Below, piece by piece: positions 8,600 through 16,493 of a stretch of DNA of 64,000 nucleotides. The first letter of the stretch is position 1, and each line of letters opens with the position of its first letter. The translations under genes were made by a program, and so were the position numbers. The notes beneath the pieces were generated by a model. That model had not been told where the DNA came from. It searched no databases and was given only the letters and a program-made list of their open reading frames with translations. Origin of the DNA: Nocardia amamiensis. GTDB lineage: Bacteria; Actinomycetota; Actinomycetes; Mycobacteriales; Mycobacteriaceae. The DNA is taken from contig NZ_JADLQX010000008.1 in NCBI RefSeq assembly GCF_015477605.1, forward strand, positions 186,001-250,000, given 5' to 3'.

Positions 8600-9385
8600 T
8601 CAGCCCGGCTGCACGCCGATCCGGCCGGCCATCGGGACGGTACGGAAATGCGTGGTCAGGCGGTGATCGTCATCGATGGCGTGCAGCGAGACCGCCGGGT
8701 CGGGCGCGTAGTCCATGACGTGGTCGGGCAGATCGAGTTCCCATTCGCCGGCCAGCACGGACGCGGTGCTCGGCGCCACCAGCAGCGGGCGCCCGGCGAA
8801 CGTGGTCGTCGCGGCCGAGTGCGCGTGCCCGGTGAGCACGGCGACGATCCGCTCGTCGGCGGCGACCAGGTCGGCGAGCCGCTGCGGGTCGGCGAGTGCG
8901 ATCTCGTCGACGATCGGGCTGTGCAGACGCGCGGGCGGATGGTGCAGCGCGAGCAGGATCGGCTTGCCCACGGGCGCCGCGGCGAGCGCGTCGCGCAACC
9001 AGTCGTAGGTCTCCTCGGAGAGTCGTCCCCCCGCTTCGCCGGGGATGCTGGAATCCAGCAGAGCGATGGTGAGATCACCGATCCGATGGACGCGGTTGAC
9101 CGGGGCGCCGGAAGCGGGCTCGCCGAGCAGCGCGGTTCGGAAGCCCGCGCGGTCGTCATGGTTGCCCGGGATGGCGTACAGCGGGATCTCGGTCTGGAAC
9201 GCGAGCTTGGCCTCGGCGTATTGCTCCGGCTTACCGGAATCGGTGATGTCGCCGGTCACCAGGATGGCATCGGGCCTGCGGCGCAGGCCGCCGAGGAAGG
9301 CCAGCACCCGCTGCACACGTTCGGCGTTACGGGTGCCGAGATCGAAGTGTGTGTCGCTGACCTGAGCCACCAGGATCATCGGCAT
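8600..9385 (-). CDS. cpdA: Class III 3',5'-cyclic nucleotide phosphodiesterase (CpdA / Rv0805-like)
   Basis: This 261-residue calcineurin-like metallophosphoesterase shows the full dinuclear-metal motif set: DTHF (residue 11), GDITD (46), GNHD (76), HHPP (about 148) and GHAH (about 187). The closest known type is the cAMP phosphodiesterase Rv0805/CpdA, which degrades cAMP and some other phosphodiesters in the cytosol. The adenylate cyclase at 11.9-12.9 kb could be its functional opposite. The start MPMILVAQVSDTH puts the first metal Asp in the expected place. Confidence 0.85.
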   Translation of the reverse strand: MPMILVAQVSDTHFDLGTRNAERVQRVLAFLGGLRRRPDAILVTGDITDSGKPEQYAEAKLAFQTEIPLYAIPGNHDDRAGFRTALLGEPASGAPVNRVHRIGDLTIALLDSSIPGEAGGRLSEETYDWLRDALAAAPVGKPILLALHHPPARLHSPIVDEIALADPQRLADLVAADERIVAVLTGHAHSAATTTFAGRPLLVAPSTASVLAGEWELDLPDHVMDYAPDPAVSLHAIDDDHRLTTHFRTVPMAGRIGVQPG

Positions 9386-9531
9386 TCGCTTTCGCTAGGG
9401 GTTCGCTGCGTTGCGTCAGAGCGTGCGCGGGTCGCGGCCTCGGCACTTCCTCAGGCTAGTTGACCTGCGCATTACCCGTCGTCATGACGCTCGCCACCCA
9501 CGGTGACGTGCTAGTCGATATGTGTCAGCTG

Positions 9532-9993
9532 TCACAATGCGGGCTTCGCGTCGTTCCCGTCTCGCGACTGCTCGGCTACCGCATCGGACAGAGTGCGCAG
9601 GGCGCGCAGGAACACGCGCCGGTCCGCGGCGGGCAGTCGCTCGAGCAACTGGTCTTCGCGGTCCTGGATATCGCGCTGGGCGCGATCGCGGAGTGCCCGC
9701 CCGGCCTCGGTGAGCGACACCAGGTTCACCCGCCGGTCCGCCGGGTCCGGTTCCCGGCTGATGAGGCCGCGCCGCTGCAGTTCGTCGAGCACGCCGATGA
9801 TGCGGGTCTTGTCCGCGCCGATCGCCTTGGCCAGTGCGGCCTGGGTGTAGACAGGCTCGGCGTCGAGGCCGAGCAGGACGGCATAGCCCCACATCGACAA
9901 CTCGTGCCGGTCGAGGACGGGCAACTCCGCGGCCATGAGCGCCCGCCCCAGCGGCACGATCATCGCGGCGAGATCGGGACGGGCGTTCGGCAT
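9532..9993 (-). CDS. MarR-family transcriptional regulator
   Basis: This 153-residue winged-helix repressor has its recognition helix region near residues 50-75 (YTQAALAKAIGADKTRIIGV) and a wing with DPADRRVNLVSLTEAG (DxRxxxxxLT, typical for MarR). It is divergent from the mycothiol-isomerase-type gene, and a long palindrome between the two covers their promoters. It therefore likely represses itself and that gene, with relief by a small electrophile or aromatic ligand. The ligand is inference. Confidence 0.85.
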   Translation of the reverse strand: MPNARPDLAAMIVPLGRALMAAELPVLDRHELSMWGYAVLLGLDAEPVYTQAALAKAIGADKTRIIGVLDELQRRGLISREPDPADRRVNLVSLTEAGRALRDRAQRDIQDREDQLLERLPAADRRVFLRALRTLSDAVAEQSRDGNDAKPAL

Positions 9994-10015
9994 GGGTCGA
10001 CGATACTGCTTGGCG

Positions 10016-10039
10016 GATCGTATGCGTAAGCTTACGATC
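10016..10039. promoter_or_regulatory. MarR operator overlapping a -10 box
   Basis: The inverted repeat GATCGTA (10016-10022) / TACGATC (10033-10039) contains the inner perfect palindrome CGTAAGCTTACG. TACGAT at 10033-10038 fits the actinobacterial TAnnnT -10 box and stands 6 nt before the A of the ATG at 10045. A bound repressor would block this promoter. Confidence 0.65.
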
Positions 10040-10044
10040 TATAC

Positions 10045-10656
10045 ATGCATACAATTAACTTAGAGGAGCTTCGTGGTCGGCACGCCCGTGCCGTCGGCGT
10101 GAGCGTTACTGCCGTCGCCCGCGTGCGCCCCGAACAGCTCGGCAACGAAACACCCTGTGCGGCTTGGCATCTCCAGGACCTACTGGAGCACATGATCGCG
10201 CAGAATCACGGATTCGCCGCCGCTGCGCGGGGCGGCCACGATCCCGCGATCTGGACCGTCCGCCCTTCCGCCGATCCGGTCGCGGACTATCGCGCCTCGG
10301 CCGACGACGTGCTCGCCGCGTTCGCCGCCGAGGACGTCTTCGAGCGCACGCTTCAACTCCCGGAAATCCTGCCCGGCTATGGCTTTCCCGCGGCACGCGC
10401 GATCGGCTTCCACTTGGTGGACAGCGTCGTCCACGCCTGGGACGTCGCACGATCGATCGGCGACACCATCACCCTCGATGCCGGCTTGGCCGAGGAGGCG
10501 CTGCGGGTCGCCCTAGCTGTCCCCGACGGCCGGGAACGCTCGGCGCCCGGCGCCGCCTTCGCGCCGGGATTGGTTGTCCCGAAAGGAGCTTCGGTACTGG
10601 ATCGAATGCTGCTGGTGCTCGGCCGCGCGCCGAACTGGCCGGACGCCGCGGCCTGA
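10045..10656 (+). CDS. TIGR03086-type metal-binding protein (DinB / mycothiol maleylpyruvate isomerase fold)
   Basis: The 203-residue protein belongs to the actinobacterial family with a DinB-like four-helix bundle. Typical marks are TPCAAWHLQDLLEHM near residue 36 (Trp and first metal His) and GFHLVDSVVHAWDVAR near 118 (further His ligands). Relatives use a divalent metal and sometimes mycothiol for isomerase or transferase chemistry. The ATG at 10045 appears leaderless: a -10 box ends 6 nt upstream and the only GGAGG-like site lies inside the gene. It is probably under MarR control and may take part in detoxification. Confidence 0.8.
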   Translation: MHTINLEELRGRHARAVGVSVTAVARVRPEQLGNETPCAAWHLQDLLEHMIAQNHGFAAAARGGHDPAIWTVRPSADPVADYRASADDVLAAFAAEDVFERTLQLPEILPGYGFPAARAIGFHLVDSVVHAWDVARSIGDTITLDAGLAEEALRVALAVPDGRERSAPGAAFAPGLVVPKGASVLDRMLLVLGRAPNWPDAAA

Positions 10657-10899
10657 TCGCTCATTCGCGACGTGCCGACATCGGGCGCTGCGCATCCCCG
10701 GGCAGTCCAGGACGTCGCGAGTACCGTGCGACTTGCTGGTAGTCCGGCGGTACGACCTGAGGTGCTACGGACGGGCGATGCTCGCGTCGAAACGGGGAAC
10801 CGCTCGACTGGCTGCGACTGAGCTCTTCGCAGACATCCGCTCCTCGGAGGGGGCCCATGCCAGGAACTCTGGAGCGGAACGAGCGGTCCTGGAGTGCAA

Positions 10900-11706
10900 T
10901 TACCGGATCGTGCGGAGCAGTTCGGCTGCCTTTTCGAGGCTCGCCGGGTCGGCGGATCGGTCCATAGGGCGCCAGAAGCCAGCATCGGGGTCGGCGGTGA
11001 GTGTGAGGTGCGGTGGCGTGCGCCAAGAAGCGGTGAGGCCGAGACGCCAGGAGTGCAGATAGGTTCGCTCGTGCGTGCCGGACCGGTCGAACAAGGGGTC
11101 GCCGACGATCGGATGTCCGGTCCAGGCCAAGTGGACCCGGATCTGATGGCGCCGGCCGGTGATCGGGCGCAGGGCGAGCACGGTGTGCGCCGGGGCGCGC
11201 AGCACCGTCGCGAAGTGGGTGAGTGACGGGTAGTGCTTCGCGGGAAGCAGATCCGCGTCGTCGGCGAACCACCGGCCAGCCGCATGCTGGATGCGTTCCC
11301 GTGGCGCGGCGATCCGCACCCGGTTCTTGCGTCCCACGCTGAGCGGCAGATCGATGACGCCGGTGTCGGGAAGTCCGGTCGCCGCGACCACGGCGAGGTA
11401 CGCCTTGTCGGCGGTCTGCTTGTTGAACTGCCTGGTCAGCTCGCCGTGGGCGCGGAGCTCCTTCGCGAACAGGATCAGGCCAGAGGTCACCTTGTCGATC
11501 CGGTGCACCGGATACAGCGTCTCGCCCGCGGCGGCGGCGAGTTCGACGATGTCGGTGTCGTGCCGTTCCCCGGTCACCGAGATCCCGGCCGGTTTGTGCA
11601 ACGCCAGAATGGCGTCGTCCTCCTCGACCAGGGAACGCGCGCGCAGCTGTGACCAGTCCGTTTCCACCGGACGAGCATAGGGGCGCAGCCGGACGGAGCC
11701 CGCCAT
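10900..11706 (-). CDS. RluA-family RNA pseudouridine synthase
   Basis: This 268-residue enzyme isomerises specific uridines in rRNA or tRNA. The catalytic Asp is in HRIDKVTSGLILFAK near residue 93 (HRLDxxTSG motif). Later family stretches ITGRRHQIRVHLAW near 180 and GHPIVGDPLFD follow. No S4 domain is visible at the N-terminus, so it belongs to the short RluA type. A second start around METDW is possible. The 243 bp between this gene's end and 10656 shows no convincing gene. Confidence 0.85.
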   Translation of the reverse strand: MAGSVRLRPYARPVETDWSQLRARSLVEEDDAILALHKPAGISVTGERHDTDIVELAAAAGETLYPVHRIDKVTSGLILFAKELRAHGELTRQFNKQTADKAYLAVVAATGLPDTGVIDLPLSVGRKNRVRIAAPRERIQHAAGRWFADDADLLPAKHYPSLTHFATVLRAPAHTVLALRPITGRRHQIRVHLAWTGHPIVGDPLFDRSGTHERTYLHSWRLGLTASWRTPPHLTLTADPDAGFWRPMDRSADPASLEKAAELLRTIR

Positions 11707-11750
11707 CAGCCCTGCGCCGGGACCGAGCCGAGGCGGAGGCCACCGCAGGC

Positions 11751-11890
11751 GGAGGCTGCCGCAGGTGGAGGTGCTGGCGGACGGAGTTCGTCCTTGGCCC
11801 CGCGCCGGGCGAGCGGAGGCGGAGGCTGCCGCAGGTGGAGGTGCTGGCGGACGGAGTCCGTCCTTGGCCCCGCGCCGGGCGAGCGGAGGC
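11751..11890. repeat. 70-bp tandem direct repeat, two copies
   Basis: Positions 11751-11820 and 11821-11890 are identical except for one base (GAGTTCG versus GAGTCCG). The unit begins GGAGGCTGCCGCAGGTGG. The pair fills the gap between the RluA start and the adenylate cyclase stop, and a partial third copy (AGGCGGAGGC) precedes it. Two other 70-76-bp tandem pairs occur in this window. Confidence 0.85.
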
Positions 11891-11901
11891 GAGGCCGCCG
11901 C

Positions 11902-12912
11902 CTACCTGTCGTTCCTGCCGTTGCGGCGCAGCAAGTGCGGGCGCAGTCGGTTGAAGCCGCGCACCCGTACGCTGCGCAGGTTCTTGATGTCGAATTCCGG
12001 GTCGCCGTCGAGCGCGGTGGCGGCTCGGTCGTCGATCAGTATGGTGCCGGGCCGCGCGACGCCGGTGAGCCGGGACGCGATATTCACCACCGAGCCGTAC
12101 AGGTCGCCGAAGCGTTGCAGCACAGGGCCGTACGCGACGGCTACGCGCAGTTCCGGGGTGCCGCCGACCATCATGGTCGACTCCTGGATGGCCAAGGCGA
12201 TGTTGGCGGCGTCGGCGGCGTTCTCGGTGGCGAACATGACTTCGTCGCCGACGTTCTTGATCACCCAGCCGCCGTTCTCGGTGATGGCGGCCGTCGTGGT
12301 GGACTCGAATGCCTCCAGGAGCATGGAGAGCTCGTCGGGGTGCAGGTGCCTGGTCAGCCGGGTGTAGCCGACCATGTCGGCGAAACCAACGGCCAGTTCG
12401 CGCACCGATTCCCCCGCGGTCGTCTCCGGGTCCAGCGAACGGGACAGCGCCGCGGCCAGATGCCGTCGCCATGCATACGTGTTCAACTGCTCCAGCGTGG
12501 CGATCGCGCCCTCGGTGGCGGTACGGACCGTCTCGGCCGGGTCGGCTCCGGGGTCCGCCTCGGCGATGCGCTCTTCGATCTCCGCGAGCACCAAGTCGAT
12601 CTGCCATTCCGCCAGCCGCGCCATGCCCTGACCGAGCGTGCGCGCGGTGGCGGCCTGCTGCCTTTTGTCCGCGGAGGACAAAACATTCAGCCGCTTGAAG
12701 TTGCGGACCGCCGCGATGTCGGCTTCGGCGTAGTCGACCTCGTCGTCGCCGATGCTCGACGGGAAGCCGAGCGCCATCCACAGCCGCCGGGTGAGCGCCG
12801 TCGTTGTCCCGGACTGCTCGGCGACTTCGGTGCGGCTGTACCGGCGCGCTCCGTCGAGCAGATAGGACTCGACGACCGATTGCACCAAGTCGGACATCTC
12901 GGCGGGCACCAT
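11902..12912 (-). CDS. Class III adenylate cyclase with N-terminal pH-sensor-type regulatory domain
   Basis: This 336-residue protein makes cAMP from ATP. The N-terminal 150 residues resemble the Ad_Cy_reg domain of Rv1264/Rv2212, including an HTH-like stretch (RYSRTEVAEQSGTTTALTRR). The catalytic domain has metal Asp in FADMVGYT (about residue 176) and GDEVMF (about 217), the substrate Lys in IKNVGDE, and GDLYGSVVNIASR (about 275) with the Asp, Asn and Arg of the active site. It is soluble and presumably works as a homodimer. In relatives the N-domain inhibits at neutral pH. It is downstream of no clear operon partner. Confidence 0.85.
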   Translation of the reverse strand: MVPAEMSDLVQSVVESYLLDGARRYSRTEVAEQSGTTTALTRRLWMALGFPSSIGDDEVDYAEADIAAVRNFKRLNVLSSADKRQQAATARTLGQGMARLAEWQIDLVLAEIEERIAEADPGADPAETVRTATEGAIATLEQLNTYAWRRHLAAALSRSLDPETTAGESVRELAVGFADMVGYTRLTRHLHPDELSMLLEAFESTTTAAITENGGWVIKNVGDEVMFATENAADAANIALAIQESTMMVGGTPELRVAVAYGPVLQRFGDLYGSVVNIASRLTGVARPGTILIDDRAATALDGDPEFDIKNLRSVRVRGFNRLRPHLLRRNGRNDR

Positions 12913-13007
12913 GATGCGTACCTTACGGGCAGCGCGGCCGCGGACGGCCGACCTTGGGCGAGTTCACATATTCAGGGCCCCGACCTTGCGTCCTGCCATG
13001 CCAGTTG

Positions 13008-13180
13008 TCAGCGGCCGGGGAAGGTGCGGCGGAGGGCATCGATCCGCAGGTCGGTGATTTCCCACGAGATGAAGTGTCCGCCGCGATCATGCACGGTGAG
13101 GTTGACGTGTTGTACCAATCGGCGCGGTCGCCGGCGCGGAAGTGCTGGACGCGCTGTGGCGGTGGTGACGCCGGGTGCAG
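13008..13180 (-). pseudogene. Possible frameshifted C-terminal fragment of an epoxide-hydrolase-like protein
   Basis: On the minus strand a frame ending at 13008 reads VHDRGGHFISWEITDL, like the conserved tail (RGGHFAAxExPDL) of actinobacterial epoxide hydrolases with the catalytic His. Upstream of about 13112 the plausible continuation (RADWYN) is in another frame. There is no start and no upstream core domain, so this looks like a relic. The assignment rests on one short motif. Confidence 0.35.
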
Positions 13181-13266
13181 GACGTGGCTACTGAAGTTAT
13201 CGCCGATGGCGGTGCGCTTCGATAGCGTCGAGTCAACGGATGGATGATCGCGGATCGGAGGGCATC

Positions 13267-14085
13267 GTGAGCAAGTCCGGACGGGCTGAGCTGGAGATCG
13301 TGGAGGGTGTGCTGGAGCACGGCATGCCCTACTTCGCGATCGGCTCCGGTCGACCTCTGGTGCTTCTCCGGTGGTTCAGTCCCGACCACGCGAACCCGCA
13401 CGGCTGGATGCGCGGCTCCGAGATCAAGATGCTGGAGCCGCTTGCCCGGAATTTCCGTGTCTACGCGGTGAGCCGGGCGCCTGGCATGACGGCGGGCATC
13501 ACGATGGAGGAGATCGCCGCCGAGCATGCGGACGCGCTGCGCAGCGAATTCGGCGAGCCGGTGGACGTGCTCGGCATCTCGTCGGGGGGTTCGGTCGCGC
13601 TCCAGCTCGGCGCGGACCATCCGGAGGTCGTGCGCCGCCTTGTCATCGCGTCGTCGGGGTGCCGGTTGGATCCGGTCGCAAAAGCAGGTCAGATGCGCTA
13701 CGCCGAAGCGGCATTGCGCGGCCACCGAGCGATGCACCACTTGGCGCCCATCGCCTTCCACTCGCCCGTGGCCGCCCGTGTCGCCGCGGCCGCCATGTGG
13801 TTGTTCGACCCGCTGTTGCGCCCGCGAAATCCCGCCGACCCGTACGCCTTCCTTCGCGCCGAAGACGGATTCGACCTCACCGGCCGCCTCGGCGAAATCC
13901 GAGTGCCCACCCTCGTCGTCGGCGGCGAGCGTGATGGCGCCTACAGCGTCGCGACCTTCCGTCGCACCGCCGACGGAATCCCCGACTCCCGCCTGATCAT
14001 CTATCCCGGCGCCGGCCACATGGGTGCGATCAAGCACCAGCGCTTCGCGATCGACGTCACCAACTTCCTGAACCAGCCCCGCTGA
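13267..14085 (+). CDS. Alpha/beta-hydrolase
   Basis: The product is 272 residues. The nucleophile elbow is GISSGG near residue 105. An Asp/Glu in VVGGERDGAYS near 220 and a His in PGAGHMGAIKH near 251 complete a plausible triad. The GTG at 13267 is preceded by GGAGGG at 5 nt; an in-frame ATG 27 nt upstream lacks such a site. It stands alone between a relic and a convergent gene. Neither substrate nor pathway can be inferred. Confidence 0.75.
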   Translation: MSKSGRAELEIVEGVLEHGMPYFAIGSGRPLVLLRWFSPDHANPHGWMRGSEIKMLEPLARNFRVYAVSRAPGMTAGITMEEIAAEHADALRSEFGEPVDVLGISSGGSVALQLGADHPEVVRRLVIASSGCRLDPVAKAGQMRYAEAALRGHRAMHHLAPIAFHSPVAARVAAAAMWLFDPLLRPRNPADPYAFLRAEDGFDLTGRLGEIRVPTLVVGGERDGAYSVATFRRTADGIPDSRLIIYPGAGHMGAIKHQRFAIDVTNFLNQPR

Positions 14086-14185
14086 CGGGAACCCCGATCG
14101 CCACAGCCCTCCGCTACTGAAATCCTCGCCTGCGTCGGGGACGGCGACCGTGCGGCCGACGCGAGCCGGCGCTGTGAAGACGGCG

Positions 14186-15136
14186 TCACGGCTTGGCGGT
14201 GGGCGTCCAATAGCCGGATCGGCGGCCTTGGAGCGCTGTTCGGGCGGCCGTGCGGAGGCGGTGGACCAGATCCGCCGGGGCGGCCAGATCGTCCCAGGTC
14301 CAGCGGACCACCATCCAACCGAGCGCACGGAGTTGGTCGTCGCGCGTCTTCTCCGCGCCGACTGCCTGGCTGGGGAAGCGGGGACCGCGTAAGGCGTGGG
14401 AATACTCGGCTTCGAGCTCGCCGATCACGCCGAGGTCGGGAAACAGGAAGTCGACGCGGCCGACGCAGACTCCGCTATCGGAGAAGACGCGTGCTTGCAC
14501 CTCGGGCTCGGGGAAGCCGCAGTGGCGCAGCGTGATTCTGCTGCGGGATTCGCCGACGCTCTCGCTGCGGCCATCCAGGAAGTCGAGCACTCGGGCAGCT
14601 CTGCGGCGTCCCGGCCGGTGCCGGGCCCGCCGCAGGTGCTCCCGCAGTTCGGCGGTGGTCGTCAAACCACGGCGCAGCGCGGAATCGCCGAGGGCGACGG
14701 ATTGCTCGAAGCCTTCCGATCGGGCGATATCGATGACGGTGCGCGCCGGAGTGGTCACTCGGATGCGCTCGACGAGGGTGATCTCGTCGGGCTCCAGCTG
14801 CGCGGAATGGACGACGACCCGCTTGCTCACGCGGCCGCCGTTGATCCGGTTCCTGGTCAGGTGCACGCGGTCGAGCGAGATATGCCAGGTCGCCATCCCG
14901 TGCAGCACCGCTGCGGAGCAGTGACTGGTGATCGCGGAATCGGACGTGGTCTCCGCGGTCGCGAGCGTGAGCAGCAGATGCCGATCCGTCGCGCCGAGAC
15001 CGGAGCCAGGTGAATTCAGATAGCGTCCGGCCCGCAGGCGATGCCACTGTCCGGTGCGGCACAGCCGCCGCAGTTGCTTGTCGGACAGTCCGGACGCCAG
15101 CGCTTGCCGACGCGAGATCAGTTGCAGTGCTTCCAT
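14186..15136 (-). CDS. AbiEi-like HTH protein with nuclease-like C-terminal domain
   Basis: The product is 316 residues. The N-terminal part (LISRRQALASGLSDKQLRRL, then RLRAGRYL) resembles the winged-helix start of the AbiEi / transcriptional-regulator family. The C-terminal 120 residues (VGRVDFLFPDLGVIGELEAE, then KTRDDQLRALGWMVVRWTWDDL) match the DUF559/Vsr-like endonuclease fold, with D and E in the expected core positions. Such proteins are common as single genes in mycobacteria and Nocardia and are of unproven function; no AbiEii toxin partner is adjacent. The ATG at 15136 was chosen because upstream codons do not fit the family. Confidence 0.7.
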   Translation of the reverse strand: MEALQLISRRQALASGLSDKQLRRLCRTGQWHRLRAGRYLNSPGSGLGATDRHLLLTLATAETTSDSAITSHCSAAVLHGMATWHISLDRVHLTRNRINGGRVSKRVVVHSAQLEPDEITLVERIRVTTPARTVIDIARSEGFEQSVALGDSALRRGLTTTAELREHLRRARHRPGRRRAARVLDFLDGRSESVGESRSRITLRHCGFPEPEVQARVFSDSGVCVGRVDFLFPDLGVIGELEAEYSHALRGPRFPSQAVGAEKTRDDQLRALGWMVVRWTWDDLAAPADLVHRLRTAARTALQGRRSGYWTPTAKP

Positions 15137-15287
15137 ACCGACGATCGTGGTGGACCGAGAAGCGCGGAATACCCATCCGACGACCGAATGTGGATAACAC
15201 GCCTGCTGTGGATAACGTCGCACCTGAACGCAACTCACGCGCATCCAACCGGTACGGCGTGAAGTCCCGGGGGAGGCGGAGGGGTGC

Positions 15288-15917
15288 TCAGCCCATGTGG
15301 GTCATGCCCGCCGCGACAACTTGGGCGATGTTGAGTACTTCGTCGGCGGTGGGCAGCGGGACGCCGTCGAGCGCGTGCAGCCGTTCCGTGCTGGCCAGGG
15401 CGAACATCGCCGAGACCCACGCGGCGGCGCAGGCGCGCAGGGTGCCGGGGCGGACCGGGACCGGCGCACTCGCTTGGAGCACTGTGGCGGTGACGTCCAG
15501 CATCTGGTCGCGCAGGCGGCGTAGCTGGCGTCGCACGTCAGGATGGGTGTCGGCCTCCCGCCACAGGATCACCCGCAGCACCGACGAGTGATGGTCGCGC
15601 AGGTTCAGGGCGGCATCCAGGTTGACCAGGCTCGTCGCCGGATCACCCGGCGCGACCACGGTGCCGAGGTCGTCGATCGGATGCGCGGGCACTCGCTCGG
15701 ACATCAGCGCGGAGAGAATCGAATCCTTGGTCGGAAAGTAGTAGAAGACAAGCCCTTTGGGAACGCCGGCCGCGGCGGCGATGGACGCCGTCGCGGTCGC
15801 GTCGAAACCCTGTGCCGCGAAAAGCTTTTCCGCGGCATCGAGGATGAGCTGCCGCGCGTCGCCATCGACTTTCGCGCTACGGCGACGCCCGGCGCGCCGG
15901 GATTTCGGCATCTGCAT
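15288..15917 (-). CDS. TetR-family regulator
   Basis: The product is 209 residues. The HTH lies at about 20-65 (ILDAAEKLFAAQGFDATATA, then GVPKGLVFYYFPTKDSIL). The ligand domain is not assignable to a class. The ATG overlaps the stop of the SPW-repeat gene by one base (TGATG), so the two are translated as a unit and the regulator may control its membrane-protein partner. Confidence 0.8.
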   Translation of the reverse strand: MQMPKSRRAGRRRSAKVDGDARQLILDAAEKLFAAQGFDATATASIAAAAGVPKGLVFYYFPTKDSILSALMSERVPAHPIDDLGTVVAPGDPATSLVNLDAALNLRDHHSSVLRVILWREADTHPDVRRQLRRLRDQMLDVTATVLQASAPVPVRPGTLRACAAAWVSAMFALASTERLHALDGVPLPTADEVLNIAQVVAAGMTHMG

Positions 15918-16273
15918 CAGTGATGCGGAGCCATGTCGTGCAGGCGACCCGACACCGTCGGCAGTGCCGCCACCGCGACCACCGCCGTCACTACCCCGAC
16001 TACCCATGCGGTCCAGGATGCGGCCCGGTACTCGGTGAAGTCCATGACCCAGGGGGAGATGAACAGCAGTACGGCGCACAGGCCCATCAGATAGTCCGCC
16101 GCCGCCATCTCGGGACGGGCCATCTGGGCGAGGCCGGTGAGGGCGATGAGCGCGCCGAGCACGATCAGTGACCACATGGCGTTGGTGTTCGTGTCCACCC
16201 AGATGGGTGACAGTGCGGTGAAGACCCCGAGCACGACAGCCAGGAAATCTTGCGCGCGGCTCTCGGTGAACAT
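15917..16273 (-). CDS. SPW-repeat membrane protein
   Basis: This 118-residue protein has four hydrophobic helices and two copies of the family mark, LSPIW near residue 20 and ISPWV near 74. SPW-repeat proteins are small integral membrane proteins of unknown function, common in actinobacteria and often next to a regulator. Here it leads a two-gene operon with the TetR gene. Confidence 0.85.
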   Translation of the reverse strand: MFTESRAQDFLAVVLGVFTALSPIWVDTNTNAMWSLIVLGALIALTGLAQMARPEMAAADYLMGLCAVLLFISPWVMDFTEYRAASWTAWVVGVVTAVVAVAALPTVSGRLHDMAPHH

Positions 16274-16493
16274 TGTGTGCCTCCTCGGGCTGTGGATTGT
16301 GTCCTAGTTCTCGGTATAGCCCTGATTGACCGGCCGATCAATATCTGGACGACTACGATTTCGCGGCTGTCACCGGTCCGGTTCCGACGTGACAGTCCTC
16401 ACGGAATGGACAACCAAGCAAAGGTTAGGGTTGCTGCGTGTCACCGCCGGTTCACCGAAACGGCGGTCCGGGTTCCAATGAAGGGATGGCCGC

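Noticed and set aside
10657..10899. Small minus-strand gene of about 65 codons before the RluA gene
   Set aside because: There is a start and an open frame, but the translation is Arg/Pro-rich with no family and no conserved feature.
10661..12781. 706-codon minus-strand ORF
   Set aside because: It runs antiparallel or out of frame through the RluA and cyclase genes and has repetitive Arg/Gly-rich translation typical of GC-rich shadows.
12954..13247. 97-codon plus-strand ORF between the cyclase and hydrolase genes
   Set aside because: Poor codon pattern and no motif; the minus-strand epoxide-hydrolase-like tail explains the coding signal better.
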